64,000 bases of DNA, taken from positions 1-64,000 of the forward strand of contig NZ_JAIOAB010000030.1 in NCBI RefSeq assembly GCF_019890635.1, in the 5' to 3' direction. The position numbers and the translations under genes are program-made. Shown one piece after another: positions 25,485-33,050 of this stretch. The stretch's first letter is position 1. Each line of letters begins with the position of its first letter. Origin of the DNA: Streptomyces sennicomposti (GTDB lineage Bacteria > Actinomycetota > Actinomycetes > Streptomycetales > Streptomycetaceae). Below the pieces are notes generated by a model that was not told where the DNA came from, did no database searches, and saw nothing but the letters and a program-made list of their open reading frames with translations.

Positions 25485-26885
25485 TCAGCGGGTCAGGGGC
25501 AGTGCGGCCAGGGTGGCGATGGCCCAGGTCAGCGGGGCGAACAGGGCCAGCAGGGCGGCGCTGCGCAGGGCGGCGGCCGAGCGCAGCACGGTGGCGGGGG
25601 CGCCCAGCCGCCGGAGCGCGGCGGTGGTGCCGACCCTGAGCTGCCGGGCCTCGACGGCGGCGGTGACCAGCGCGGCCACCGCGCAGCCGGCCACGAGCAG
25701 CGCGCCCAGCGCGGTGAGCGGACCGAAGCGGCCGGAGGCGCGGCCGTGCAGCGCGATCATGGCGAACGCCGCCGAGGCGACCGCGCACAGGACGCCGAGC
25801 GGACTGCCGATCCGGCCCGCCTCCGCCATCAGGACCCGCCCGGCCAGCAGGCGTACGGCGCCCGGCCGCACCGCCTGGAGCAGCCGGCCGCACAGATGGG
25901 TGAGGCCGGGACCGGCGAGGGCGAGGCCGACGGCGGTGAGCAGCCAGCCGGCGAGCACGGGCGCGGAACCGGCGGTGAGCCCGCCGGGCAGGACGGCGCG
26001 CGCGGCGTCGCCCGTGCCCCCGGCGTAGGTCTCGACGGTGAGCCCGGCGGCGAGCACGGCGATGCCCCAGGGCAGGCCGGTGGGGGAGCGGTCGGGCGGC
26101 AGCGGGCGGCCGGGGTCGTCGTCGGCGACGGGGGCGTCGGCCGGCCTCCCGTCGACCGCCTCGCTCCCGCCCGCCGTCCGGTTCCCTTCGGCCGTCCCGC
26201 TCCTGCCTGCCGTCCGGTTCCCTTCGGCCGTCCCGCTCCTGCCTGCCGTCCGGTTCCCTTCGGCCGTCCCGCTCCCGCCCGCCGTCCCGTTCCCGTCGGC
26301 GTGGGTCTCCCGGTCGTCGTCGGCCGTGCCCCGCGCGGTCCCGGCGGCGCGGGCGGGCGGGGCCTTCGGCTCGCGCGGGCGCAGGGCAGCGGCGACCGCG
26401 GCGGAGGCGACCGCCGGGACGGTGGCGAGCAGGAGCAGCGTGCCGGGCACCGGCAGCCGCTTGCGCGCGGCGAGGACCGTGTGCGGCGCGCCGTCGAACG
26501 GGAACGGCGGCCCCGGCAGGTCGCCGCGCAGCCAGAGGAAGAGCAGCAGCGCGAGCAGCGCGCCGAAGGCGCAGGACAGGGCGGTCGTGGCGGCCGAGAC
26601 GGCCATCAGCCGGGCGGGGCCGAGGCCGAGCGCGGACAGTCCGCCGCGCGGCCGGGTGCCGGGGTCGGAGCGGGCGACCGCGACCGCGAGGTACGCCGTG
26701 GCGGCCAGCGGCACCGCGCACCAGGCCAGGCGCAGCAGCGCGGCGGACGGGTCTGCGGGGTGGCCGAGGGCGTGGCCGAGGCTGCACAGCAGCAGGAAGC
26801 CGGTGCCCGCCGAGGCCGCCACGACGGTCAGCCGGCGCAGCTGGACGGCGGGGTGCGCGACGCGGGTCAGACGGAGAGCGAGCAC
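25485..26885 (-). CDS. Membrane protein, probable permease partner of the adjacent ABC ATPase
   Basis: The 466-residue protein has several membrane segments in each half (LTVVAASAGTGFLLLCSLG, ATTALSCAFGALLALLLFLWL, LLLLATVPAVASAAVAAAL, then four or more after the linker). A central hydrophilic linker of about 90 residues contains three tandem copies of a 12-residue unit (GTAEGNRTAGRS). It overlaps the end of the ABC ATPase gene by 19 bases, the usual layout of a two-gene FtsX/MacB-like transporter in Streptomyces, although I do not see a clear FtsX periplasmic domain. The transported compound is not known. Confidence 0.82.
   Translation of the reverse strand: MLALRLTRVAHPAVQLRRLTVVAASAGTGFLLLCSLGHALGHPADPSAALLRLAWCAVPLAATAYLAVAVARSDPGTRPRGGLSALGLGPARLMAVSAATTALSCAFGALLALLLFLWLRGDLPGPPFPFDGAPHTVLAARKRLPVPGTLLLLATVPAVASAAVAAALRPREPKAPPARAAGTARGTADDDRETHADGNGTAGGSGTAEGNRTAGRSGTAEGNRTAGRSGTAEGNRTAGGSEAVDGRPADAPVADDDPGRPLPPDRSPTGLPWGIAVLAAGLTVETYAGGTGDAARAVLPGGLTAGSAPVLAGWLLTAVGLALAGPGLTHLCGRLLQAVRPGAVRLLAGRVLMAEAGRIGSPLGVLCAVASAAFAMIALHGRASGRFGPLTALGALLVAGCAVAALVTAAVEARQLRVGTTAALRRLGAPATVLRSAAALRSAALLALFAPLTWAIATLAALPLTR
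26173..26280 (-). repeat. Three tandem 36-base repeats inside the permease gene
   Basis: Copies at 26173-26208, 26209-26244 and 26245-26280 are almost identical, with a partial fourth copy after them. They encode the 12-residue linker repeats and keep the frame. There are no spacers, so this is not a CRISPR array. Confidence 0.9.
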
Positions 26886-27610
26886 GCGGCCCGGCCTTCC
26901 GTGGTGTCACCGGCCGGTGGCAGGTGCACGGTCTTCACGCAGCGGCCGTCGAGCAGGTTCACCGTGCGGTCGGCCAGGGCCGCGGTCTCCGCGTCGTGGG
27001 TGGCGAGGACGACGGTGATGCCGTGCGAGCGGGCGGCGGTGGTGAGGGTGCGCAGCGCGTGGGCGCGGTCGGCGCGGTGCAGCGGGGCGGTCGGCTCGTC
27101 GGCGAACAGCACGGTCGGCGTGGAGGCGAGGGCGCGGGCGATGCAGACGCGCTGCCGTTCGGCCTGGCGCAGCTGGTGGGGGCGTTTGCGGGAGAGTTCG
27201 CCGGCGTCCAGGCGTTCCAGCCACTCCAGGGCGGCCACCTTGGCCCGGCGGCGGGTGGAGCCGCGCAGCATCAGCGGCAGGGCGGTGTTCTCCCAGACGT
27301 TCAGCTCCGGGACGAGCACGGGCGCCGGGTCGATCCAGCCGAACCGCTCGCGGCGCAGGCGTTCGCGGGCGAGCGGGCCGAGGGTGTGCACGGGGGAGCT
27401 GTTGAACCAGACCTCGCCCTCGCGCACCCGCACCATGCCGGACAGGCAGCGCAGCAGCGTGGTCTTGCCGCTGCCGCTCGGGCCGCCGACGGCGAGGATC
27501 TCGCCCTGCCGGACGCCGAGCGAGACGCCGGCGAGTGCGGGCGAGCCGTCCTTGTGGGTGTAGTGCAGGGCGCGTGCCCAGAGCACGTCGTTGTCCGGCG
27601 GGGCCACCAT
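26867..27610 (-). CDS. ABC transporter ATP-binding protein
   Basis: This 247-residue ATPase belongs to the MacB/LolD-like class. Walker A is GGPSGSGKTTLL, Walker B is VLFADEPTAPL and the switch is LATHDAETAALADR. The ABC signature is unusual: LRQAERQRVCIARAL where LSGGQQQRVAIARAL is expected, so the Ser-Gly-Gly that contacts ATP across the dimer is lost. The Walker B region also reads ADEPTAPLH, where a longer D-loop is usual. It may work as an impaired or regulatory ATPase. The ATG at 27610 follows GAGGTG; the in-frame ATG at 27718 is less likely. Confidence 0.88.
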   Translation of the reverse strand: MVAPPDNDVLWARALHYTHKDGSPALAGVSLGVRQGEILAVGGPSGSGKTTLLRCLSGMVRVREGEVWFNSSPVHTLGPLARERLRRERFGWIDPAPVLVPELNVWENTALPLMLRGSTRRRAKVAALEWLERLDAGELSRKRPHQLRQAERQRVCIARALASTPTVLFADEPTAPLHRADRAHALRTLTTAARSHGITVVLATHDAETAALADRTVNLLDGRCVKTVHLPPAGDTTEGRAACSLSV

Positions 27611-27650
27611 GGCGTACACCTCGGTTCGGATCAGAAATGCCGCGCGTTGC

Positions 27651-27689
27651 CGTACGGGTCCGGGATCCTTCGTACGAATCCCCCGTACG
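27651..27689 (-). promoter_or_regulatory. Three CGTACG motifs upstream of the ABC pair
   Basis: CGTACG occurs at 27651, 27671 and 27684; the middle one is in the 10-base palindrome TTCGTACGAA (27669-27678). They lie 40-80 bases before the ABC start and could be operator half-sites. The 332-base gap 27611-27942 also holds a 26-base tandem repeat and no gene. Confidence 0.35.
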
Positions 27690-27826
27690 AGGGAACGAAG
27701 GCGAAGCCGATCGGTCACTGAACGCTAGGCAGCCGACGCCGGGAGCCCGGACAGCACACGGCCCCGGGCCGCCGTTTCCCACTCGAACGGACGGCTCCGG
27801 GGCCGGTGATGATCATCTGATCGGAG

Positions 27827-27904
27827 GCACGCGCCTCAGACGTACGCCTCGGGCACGCGTCTCGGACGTGCGCCTCGGGCACGCACCTCGGACGTACGCC
27901 GTGC
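27827..27904. repeat. Three tandem 26-base repeats
   Basis: Units of GCACGCGCCTCAGACGTACG plus GCCTCGG start at about 27827, 27853 and 27879, with a few substitutions. They lie between the aminotransferase end and the ABC promoter region. No coding or structural role is evident. Confidence 0.7.
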
Positions 27905-27942
27905 GGCAGGCGCCGAGGCGCGCGCTTACCGCGACGCGTCGG

Positions 27943-29322
27943 TCACAGCTTGGTCCAGGCCTCCGTCAGCGTGGCGCGCAGGATCTGCTCGATCTCGTCG
28001 AAGGTCTCCTGGTTGGAGATCAGCGGCGGGGCGAGCTGGACGACCGGGTCGCCGCGGTCGTCGGCACGGCAGTACAGGCCGTTGTCGTACAGCGCCTTGG
28101 AGAGGAAGCCGTACAGGACGCGCTCGGTCTCCTCGTCGTTGAAGGACTCCTTGGTGTGCTTGTCCTTCACCAGCTCGATGCCGTAGAAGAAGCCGTTGCC
28201 GCGGACGTCGCCGACGATCGGCAGGTCGTGCAGCTTCTGCAGCGTCGACAGGAACGCGCCCTCGTTGTCCAGCACGTGCTGGTTGAGGCCCTCGCGCTCG
28301 AACAGGTCGAGGTTGGCGAGGCCGACCGCGGCGGAGACCGGGTGGCCGCCGAAGGTGTAGCCGTGCAGGAAGGTGTTGTCGCCCTTGTAGAACGGCTCGG
28401 CCAGGCGGTCGGAGATGATGCAGGCGCCGATCGGGGAGTAGCCCGAGGTCATGCCCTTGGCGCAGGTGATCATGTCCGGGACGTAGCCGAACTTGTCGCA
28501 GGCGAACATGGTGCCGAGGCGGCCGAAGGCGCAGATGACCTCGTCGGAGACGAGCAGCACGTCGTACTGGTCGCAGATCTCGCGCACCCGCTGGAAGTAG
28601 CCGGGCGGGGGCGGGAAGCAGCCGCCGGCGTTCTGCACCGGCTCCAGGAAGACGGCCGCGACGGTGTCGGGGCCCTCGAAGAGGATCTGCTGCTCGATCT
28701 GGTCGGCGGCCCAGCGGCCGAAGGCCTCGGGGTCGTCGCCGAAGAGCGGGGCGCGGTAGATGTTGGTGTTGGGGACCTTGTGCGCGCCCGGCACCAGCGG
28801 CTCGAAGGGGGCCTTCAGGCCCGGCAGGCCGGTGATGGACAGGGCGCCCTGCGGGGTGCCGTGGTAGGCGACCGCGCGGGATATGACCTTGTGCTTGGTG
28901 GGCTTGCCGACCAGCTTGAAGTACTGCTTGGCGAGCTTCCAGGCGGTCTCCACCGCCTCACCGCCGCCGGTGGTGAAGAAGACCTTGTTCAGGTCGCCCG
29001 GCGCGTAGTCGGCCAGGCGCTCGGCCAGCTCGACGGCCTTGGGGTGGGCGTACGACCACACCGGGAAGAACGCCAGTTCCTGGGCCTGCTTGAAGGCGGT
29101 CTCGGCCAGCTCGGTGCGGCCGTGGCCGGCCTGGACCACGAACAGACCCGCGAGACCGTCGAGGTAGCGCTTGCCCTTGTCGTCGTAGATGTAGGTGCCC
29201 TCGCCGCGCACGATCGTCGGCACGGGCGAGTTCTCGTACGAGGACATGCGGGTGAAGTGCATCCACAGGTGGTCGTACGCGGTTCGGCTGAGGTCCTTGC
29301 TCACGGTTATCGGGTTCCCCAC
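27943..29322 (-). CDS. Class III (omega) aminotransferase, probable polyamine/GABA type
   Basis: This PLP enzyme moves an amino group from an omega-amine such as putrescine or GABA to a 2-oxo acid. The 459-residue protein has FTTGGGEAVETAWKLAKQYF, the SDEVICAFGRLG segment that holds the PLP ring and the lysine of TCAKGMTSGYSP that binds PLP. It ends PPLISNQETFDEIEQILRAT. Neighbouring Lrp/AsnC regulator, aldehyde dehydrogenase and PotD-like protein match the polyamine/GABA block known in Streptomyces, which supports the role; the exact donor is not shown by sequence. The gene overlaps the regulator by 16 bases and is co-directional with it. Confidence 0.92.
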   Translation of the reverse strand: MGNPITVSKDLSRTAYDHLWMHFTRMSSYENSPVPTIVRGEGTYIYDDKGKRYLDGLAGLFVVQAGHGRTELAETAFKQAQELAFFPVWSYAHPKAVELAERLADYAPGDLNKVFFTTGGGEAVETAWKLAKQYFKLVGKPTKHKVISRAVAYHGTPQGALSITGLPGLKAPFEPLVPGAHKVPNTNIYRAPLFGDDPEAFGRWAADQIEQQILFEGPDTVAAVFLEPVQNAGGCFPPPPGYFQRVREICDQYDVLLVSDEVICAFGRLGTMFACDKFGYVPDMITCAKGMTSGYSPIGACIISDRLAEPFYKGDNTFLHGYTFGGHPVSAAVGLANLDLFEREGLNQHVLDNEGAFLSTLQKLHDLPIVGDVRGNGFFYGIELVKDKHTKESFNDEETERVLYGFLSKALYDNGLYCRADDRGDPVVQLAPPLISNQETFDEIEQILRATLTEAWTKL

Positions 29323-29831
29323 ATGTAGGTCTGCTTCTTGAGCTTCAGGTAAACGAAACTCTCGGTGGAGCGCACGCCGGGCAGGGCCCGGATGCGTTTG
29401 TTGATGACGTCCAGCAGGTGGTCGTCGTCCTCGCAGACGATCTCGGCGAGGATGTCGAACGAGCCCGCGGTCATCACCACGTACTCGACTTCCGACATGT
29501 CAGTCAGCGCGTCCGCTATGGCCTCGACATCGCCCTCGACGTTGATGCCGACCATCGCCTGCCGGCGGAAGCCCACGGTGAGCGGGTCCGTGACGGCGAC
29601 GATCTGCATGACGCCCTGGTCCAGCAGCTTCTGGACGCGCTGGCGCACGGCCGCCTCGGAGAGGCCGACCGCCTTGCCGATCGCGGCGTAGGGCCGGCGG
29701 CCGTCCTCCTGGAGCTGCTGGATGATGGCGAGGGAGACGGCGTCCAGCTGGGGGGTGCCGTTCCCGTTGCGGGACTCGCGGGACGAGTCCCTCTGCTCTG
29801 CGCTTCGACTGGCCACGACCTCACTGTGCAC
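29307..29831 (-). CDS. Lrp/AsnC-family regulator
   Basis: The protein has an N-terminal AsnC-type helix-turn-helix (LDAVSLAIIQQLQEDGRRPYAAIGKAVGLSEAAVRQRV in two parts, about residues 30-65) and a C-terminal RAM ligand-binding domain (VEYVVMTAGSFDILAEIV). It is divergent from the aldehyde dehydrogenase and overlaps the aminotransferase, so it probably senses an amino acid or amine and controls both. I chose the GTG at 29831; a GTG at 29816 is preceded by GAGG and is also possible. An ATG at 29852 is in frame. Confidence 0.9.
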   Translation of the reverse strand: MHSEVVASRSAEQRDSSRESRNGNGTPQLDAVSLAIIQQLQEDGRRPYAAIGKAVGLSEAAVRQRVQKLLDQGVMQIVAVTDPLTVGFRRQAMVGINVEGDVEAIADALTDMSEVEYVVMTAGSFDILAEIVCEDDDHLLDVINKRIRALPGVRSTESFVYLKLKKQTYMWGTR

Positions 29832-30001
29832 GACGTCTCGACAGTTTCGCAAGCCTTGGGCGATGAAATTCGTTGTTTGAGTGCTCGCTGTTTGCGGATT
29901 TCGCAGAACTGGTGGCGACGGGGGTGTTGAAAACGTGGCCGCGCCGACTAGGGTGGGTGTCTCAGTGATTGGACACCTGCACCAGCCAAGGAGGGCCGGC
30001 A

Positions 30002-31441
30002 GTGAGCACCGAGCTGCGTCGTCTGCGCAACTACATCGACGGTGAGTTCCGGGACGCCGCCGACGGACGGACCACCGAGGTGGTCAACCCCGCGACCGGT
30101 GAGGCGTACGCGACCGCGCCGCTGTCCGGCCAGGCGGACGTCGACGCCGCCATGGCCGCCGCCGCGGCGGCCTTCCCGGCCTGGCGCGACACCACCCCGG
30201 CCGAGCGCCAGAAGGCCCTGCTGAAGATCGCGGACGCCTTCGAGGAGCGCGCCGAGGAACTGATCGCGGCCGAGGTGGAGAACACGGGCAAGCCCATCGG
30301 GCTCACCCGCTCCGAGGAGATCCCGCCGATGGTCGACCAGATCCGCTTCTTCGCGGGCGCGGCGCGGCTGCTGGAGGGCCGCTCGGCCGGCGAGTACATG
30401 GAGGGCCTCACCTCCATCGTGCGCCGCGAGCCGATCGGCGTGTGCGCGCAGGTCGCGCCGTGGAACTACCCGATGATGATGGCCGTGTGGAAGTTCGCCC
30501 CGGCCCTCGCCGCGGGCAACACGGTCGTCCTCAAGCCCTCGGACACCACCCCCGCCTCCACGGTCCTGATCGCCGACATCATCGGCTCGATCCTGCCCAA
30601 GGGCGTCTTCAACGTCGTCTGCGGCGACCGCGACACCGGCCGTCTGATGGTGGAGCACCCCACCCCGGCGATGGCCTCCATCACCGGCTCCGTGCGCGCC
30701 GGCATGTCGGTCGCCGAGTCCGCCTCCAAGGACCTCAAGCGGGTCCACCTGGAGCTGGGCGGCAAGGCCCCGGTCGTCGTCTTCGAGGACACCGACATCG
30801 AGAAGGCCGTCGAGGACATCTCGACGGCGGGCTTCTTCAACGCCGGCCAGGACTGCACCGCCGCCACCCGCGTCCTCGTCCACGAGTCGATCCACGACGA
30901 GTTCGTCGCCGCGCTCGCCAAGGCCGCCGAGGAGGCCAAGACCGGGCAGCCGGACGACGAGGACGTGCTGTTCGGCCCGCTGAACAACCCGAACCAGCTG
31001 CGGCAGGTCGCCGGCTTCATCGAGCGGCTGCCCGCCCACGCCAAGGTCGAGGCCGGCGGCCACCAGGTCGGCGACAAGGGCTACTTCTACGCCGCGACCG
31101 TCGTCTCGGGCCTCAAGCAGGACGACGAGATCATCCAGAAGGAGGTCTTCGGCCCGGTCATCACCGTGCAGTCCTTCACCGACGAGGACCAGGCCGTCGA
31201 GTGGGCCAACGGCGTCGAGTACGCGCTGGCCTCCTCGGTGTGGACCAAGGACCACTCCCGCGCCATGCGGATGTCCAAGAAGCTCGACTTCGGCTGCGTG
31301 TGGATCAACACCCACATCCCGCTGGTCGCCGAGATGCCGCACGGCGGCTTCAAGAAGTCCGGCTACGGCAAGGACCTGTCGGCGTACGGCTTCGAGGACT
31401 ACACGCGGATCAAGCACGTGATGACGTCGCTGGACGCGTGA
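30002..31441 (+). CDS. Aldehyde dehydrogenase, probable gamma-aminobutyraldehyde dehydrogenase
   Basis: This NAD(P)-dependent dehydrogenase would oxidise the aldehyde made by the adjacent aminotransferase, giving GABA from putrescine. The 479-residue protein has the nucleotide-binding APWNYPMMMAVWKFAPALAAG, the general-base Glu in LELGGKAPVVVF and the catalytic Cys in FNAGQDCTAATRV. The GTG at 30002 is preceded by AAGGAGG. It is divergent from the regulator gene across a 170-base region, and is followed by a terminator-like hairpin. Substrate is inferred from context. Confidence 0.92.
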   Translation: MSTELRRLRNYIDGEFRDAADGRTTEVVNPATGEAYATAPLSGQADVDAAMAAAAAAFPAWRDTTPAERQKALLKIADAFEERAEELIAAEVENTGKPIGLTRSEEIPPMVDQIRFFAGAARLLEGRSAGEYMEGLTSIVRREPIGVCAQVAPWNYPMMMAVWKFAPALAAGNTVVLKPSDTTPASTVLIADIIGSILPKGVFNVVCGDRDTGRLMVEHPTPAMASITGSVRAGMSVAESASKDLKRVHLELGGKAPVVVFEDTDIEKAVEDISTAGFFNAGQDCTAATRVLVHESIHDEFVAALAKAAEEAKTGQPDDEDVLFGPLNNPNQLRQVAGFIERLPAHAKVEAGGHQVGDKGYFYAATVVSGLKQDDEIIQKEVFGPVITVQSFTDEDQAVEWANGVEYALASSVWTKDHSRAMRMSKKLDFGCVWINTHIPLVAEMPHGGFKKSGYGKDLSAYGFEDYTRIKHVMTSLDA

Positions 31442-31577
31442 CGCTCGGCGGGGCCGCCGGATTCGTCCTCGGGTGCGGGGAGCCGCCGTCGAAACGGCGG
31501 CCCTCCGCGCCCGCGGCGCGACCGGCGCCCGCGATCGCGTGGCCGCCTGGTGTTCGACCGGCGCCCGCCGTAGGACC

Positions 31578-31615
31578 CGCGACCCCGGACGGAGGACGGA
31601 CCGTCCGGGGTCGCG
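31578..31615 (+). terminator. Terminator after the aldehyde dehydrogenase
   Basis: A perfect 15-bp stem (31578-31592 with 31601-31615) closes on an 8-base loop in the 312-base gap between the aldehyde dehydrogenase and the PotD-like gene. I see no further gene in this gap. Confidence 0.75.
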
Positions 31616-31753
31616 TCGTGCCGTCCGGCGGGCGGCACGGGCTCCGGTCCGCCGCAGGGGGCGGGCGCTGATCGACAACGTGTCGCCTGTGCACCGGCGG
31701 GCTCGACGGAGCGTCGATTGTCCCGGTCCCGGCCGTCGCGGGATGCTGCGCCA

Positions 31754-32968
31754 ATGCCCCGGACACCGATGACGCCCCCGAAGCCGCTCGCGAGCGTGCC
31801 CGCTCCCTCCCGCCGTTCCCTGCTGCGCGCGCTCGGCGCCGCGTCCGCGCTCGGCGCGCTCGCCGGCTGCGGGGTGCCCGCCGCCTACGTCCGGCCCGGC
31901 GAGCGCGCGGCCCCGGACACCTCCGCCACCGACAAGCAGCTGACCTGGTCGAACTGGCCGCTCTACATCGACACCGACGACAAGAACCCCAACCGGCGGC
32001 CCACCCTGGAGGCCTTCGAGAAGCGCACCGGGATCTCCGTGCACTACTCGGAGGAGATCAACGACAACGACGAGTTCTTCGGCAAGATCAGCCCCGCGCT
32101 GATGAACCACCAGAAGCCCGGCCGCGACCTCATCGTGATCAGCGACTGGATGTGCGCGCGGTTCGTCCGCCTCGGCTGGGTGCAGGAGATGGACCGCGCC
32201 CGCCAGCCCCACGTGGCCGCCGAGCTGGACCCGCTGCTGCGCACGCCGGCCTTCGACCCCGGCCGGCGCTTCACCGTGCCGTACCAGTCCGGCATCACCG
32301 GCATCGCCTACGACCGCCGCCGCCTCGGCCGCGAGATCCGCTCCGTCTCCGACCTGTGGGCGAGCGACCTGAAGGGCAGGGTGACCCTGCTGTCCGGGCT
32401 CGACGAGGCGTTCGCGCTGCTGATGCAGGGGGACGGCGTCGACATCCGGACCTGGAAGGCGGCGGACTTCCACCGGATGTGCGACCAGGTCGAGAAACAG
32501 GTGGCCCGCGGCCAGATCCGCCGCTTCACCGGCAACGACTACACCAAGGACCTGGTCAGCGGCGACGTCCTGGCCTGCCAGGCCTACTCCGGCGACGTGA
32601 TCCAGCTCCAGGCGGACAACCCGGACATCCGCTTCGTCGTCCCCGAGGAGGGCGCCGAGCTGTGGTCCGACTCCCTGATGATCCCCAACCGGGCCGCCCA
32701 CAAGACCAACGCCGAACGCCTGATCGACTACTACTACGAACCCGAGGTCGCCGCCGAGCTGGCCGCCTGGGTGAACTACGTGTGCCCGGTCCCCGCGGCC
32801 CAGGAGGTGCTGGCCAGGTCCAAGGACGAGGACACCGCCGCCCTGGCCGACAACCCCCTGATCTTCCCCGACGCCGCCATGCGCCGCCGCCTGGCCATCG
32901 CCCGCGACATAACGTCCACGGAACGCCTGGAATTCGCCCGGCGGTGGAACAAGATCGTGGGGTTGTAG
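31754..32968 (+). CDS. PotD-like spermidine/putrescine-binding lipoprotein
   Basis: This 404-residue protein has an RRSLLRALGAASALGALAGC N-terminus: a twin-Arg-type signal with lipobox LAGC, so it is probably a Tat- or Sec-exported lipoprotein. The mature part is the PotD/PotF type (LTWSNWPLYIDTD, FEKRTGISVHYSEEINDNDEFF, RDLIVISDWM, YVCPVPAAQEVL). Start codons at 31754 and 31769 are both reasonable. It normally heads an ABC importer operon, but here the ATPase and permease genes are not next to it: a large hairpin and then the convergent injection-system operon follow directly. Confidence 0.9.
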   Translation: MPRTPMTPPKPLASVPAPSRRSLLRALGAASALGALAGCGVPAAYVRPGERAAPDTSATDKQLTWSNWPLYIDTDDKNPNRRPTLEAFEKRTGISVHYSEEINDNDEFFGKISPALMNHQKPGRDLIVISDWMCARFVRLGWVQEMDRARQPHVAAELDPLLRTPAFDPGRRFTVPYQSGITGIAYDRRRLGREIRSVSDLWASDLKGRVTLLSGLDEAFALLMQGDGVDIRTWKAADFHRMCDQVEKQVARGQIRRFTGNDYTKDLVSGDVLACQAYSGDVIQLQADNPDIRFVVPEEGAELWSDSLMIPNRAAHKTNAERLIDYYYEPEVAAELAAWVNYVCPVPAAQEVLARSKDEDTAALADNPLIFPDAAMRRRLAIARDITSTERLEFARRWNKIVGL

Positions 32969-32980
32969 GCCGAGACGTTC

Positions 32981-33037
32981 GGGTCCGGACAGCCCGAAGG
33001 CCCCGCAGGTGGCGGGGCCTTCGGGCTGTCCGGACCC
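32981..33037. terminator. Strong bidirectional terminator
   Basis: A perfect 26-bp stem (32981-33006 with 33012-33037) has the loop AGGTG. It lies between the PotD-like gene and the end of the leftward injection-system operon and should stop transcription from both sides. Confidence 0.92.
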
Positions 33038-33050
33038 GTGAGGGGGCGGC

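Noticed and set aside
26173..26290. Regular 36-base repeats resembling a CRISPR array
   Set aside because: The copies are contiguous with no spacers, are in frame within a permease gene and have no cas genes nearby.
24990..27563. 857-residue plus-strand frame
   Set aside because: It is antisense to the VOC, permease and ABC genes, with Gly/Arg/Gln-rich meaningless sequence.
29948..32701. 917-residue minus-strand frame
   Set aside because: It is antisense to the aldehyde dehydrogenase and PotD-like genes, crosses a terminator and has no recognisable domain.
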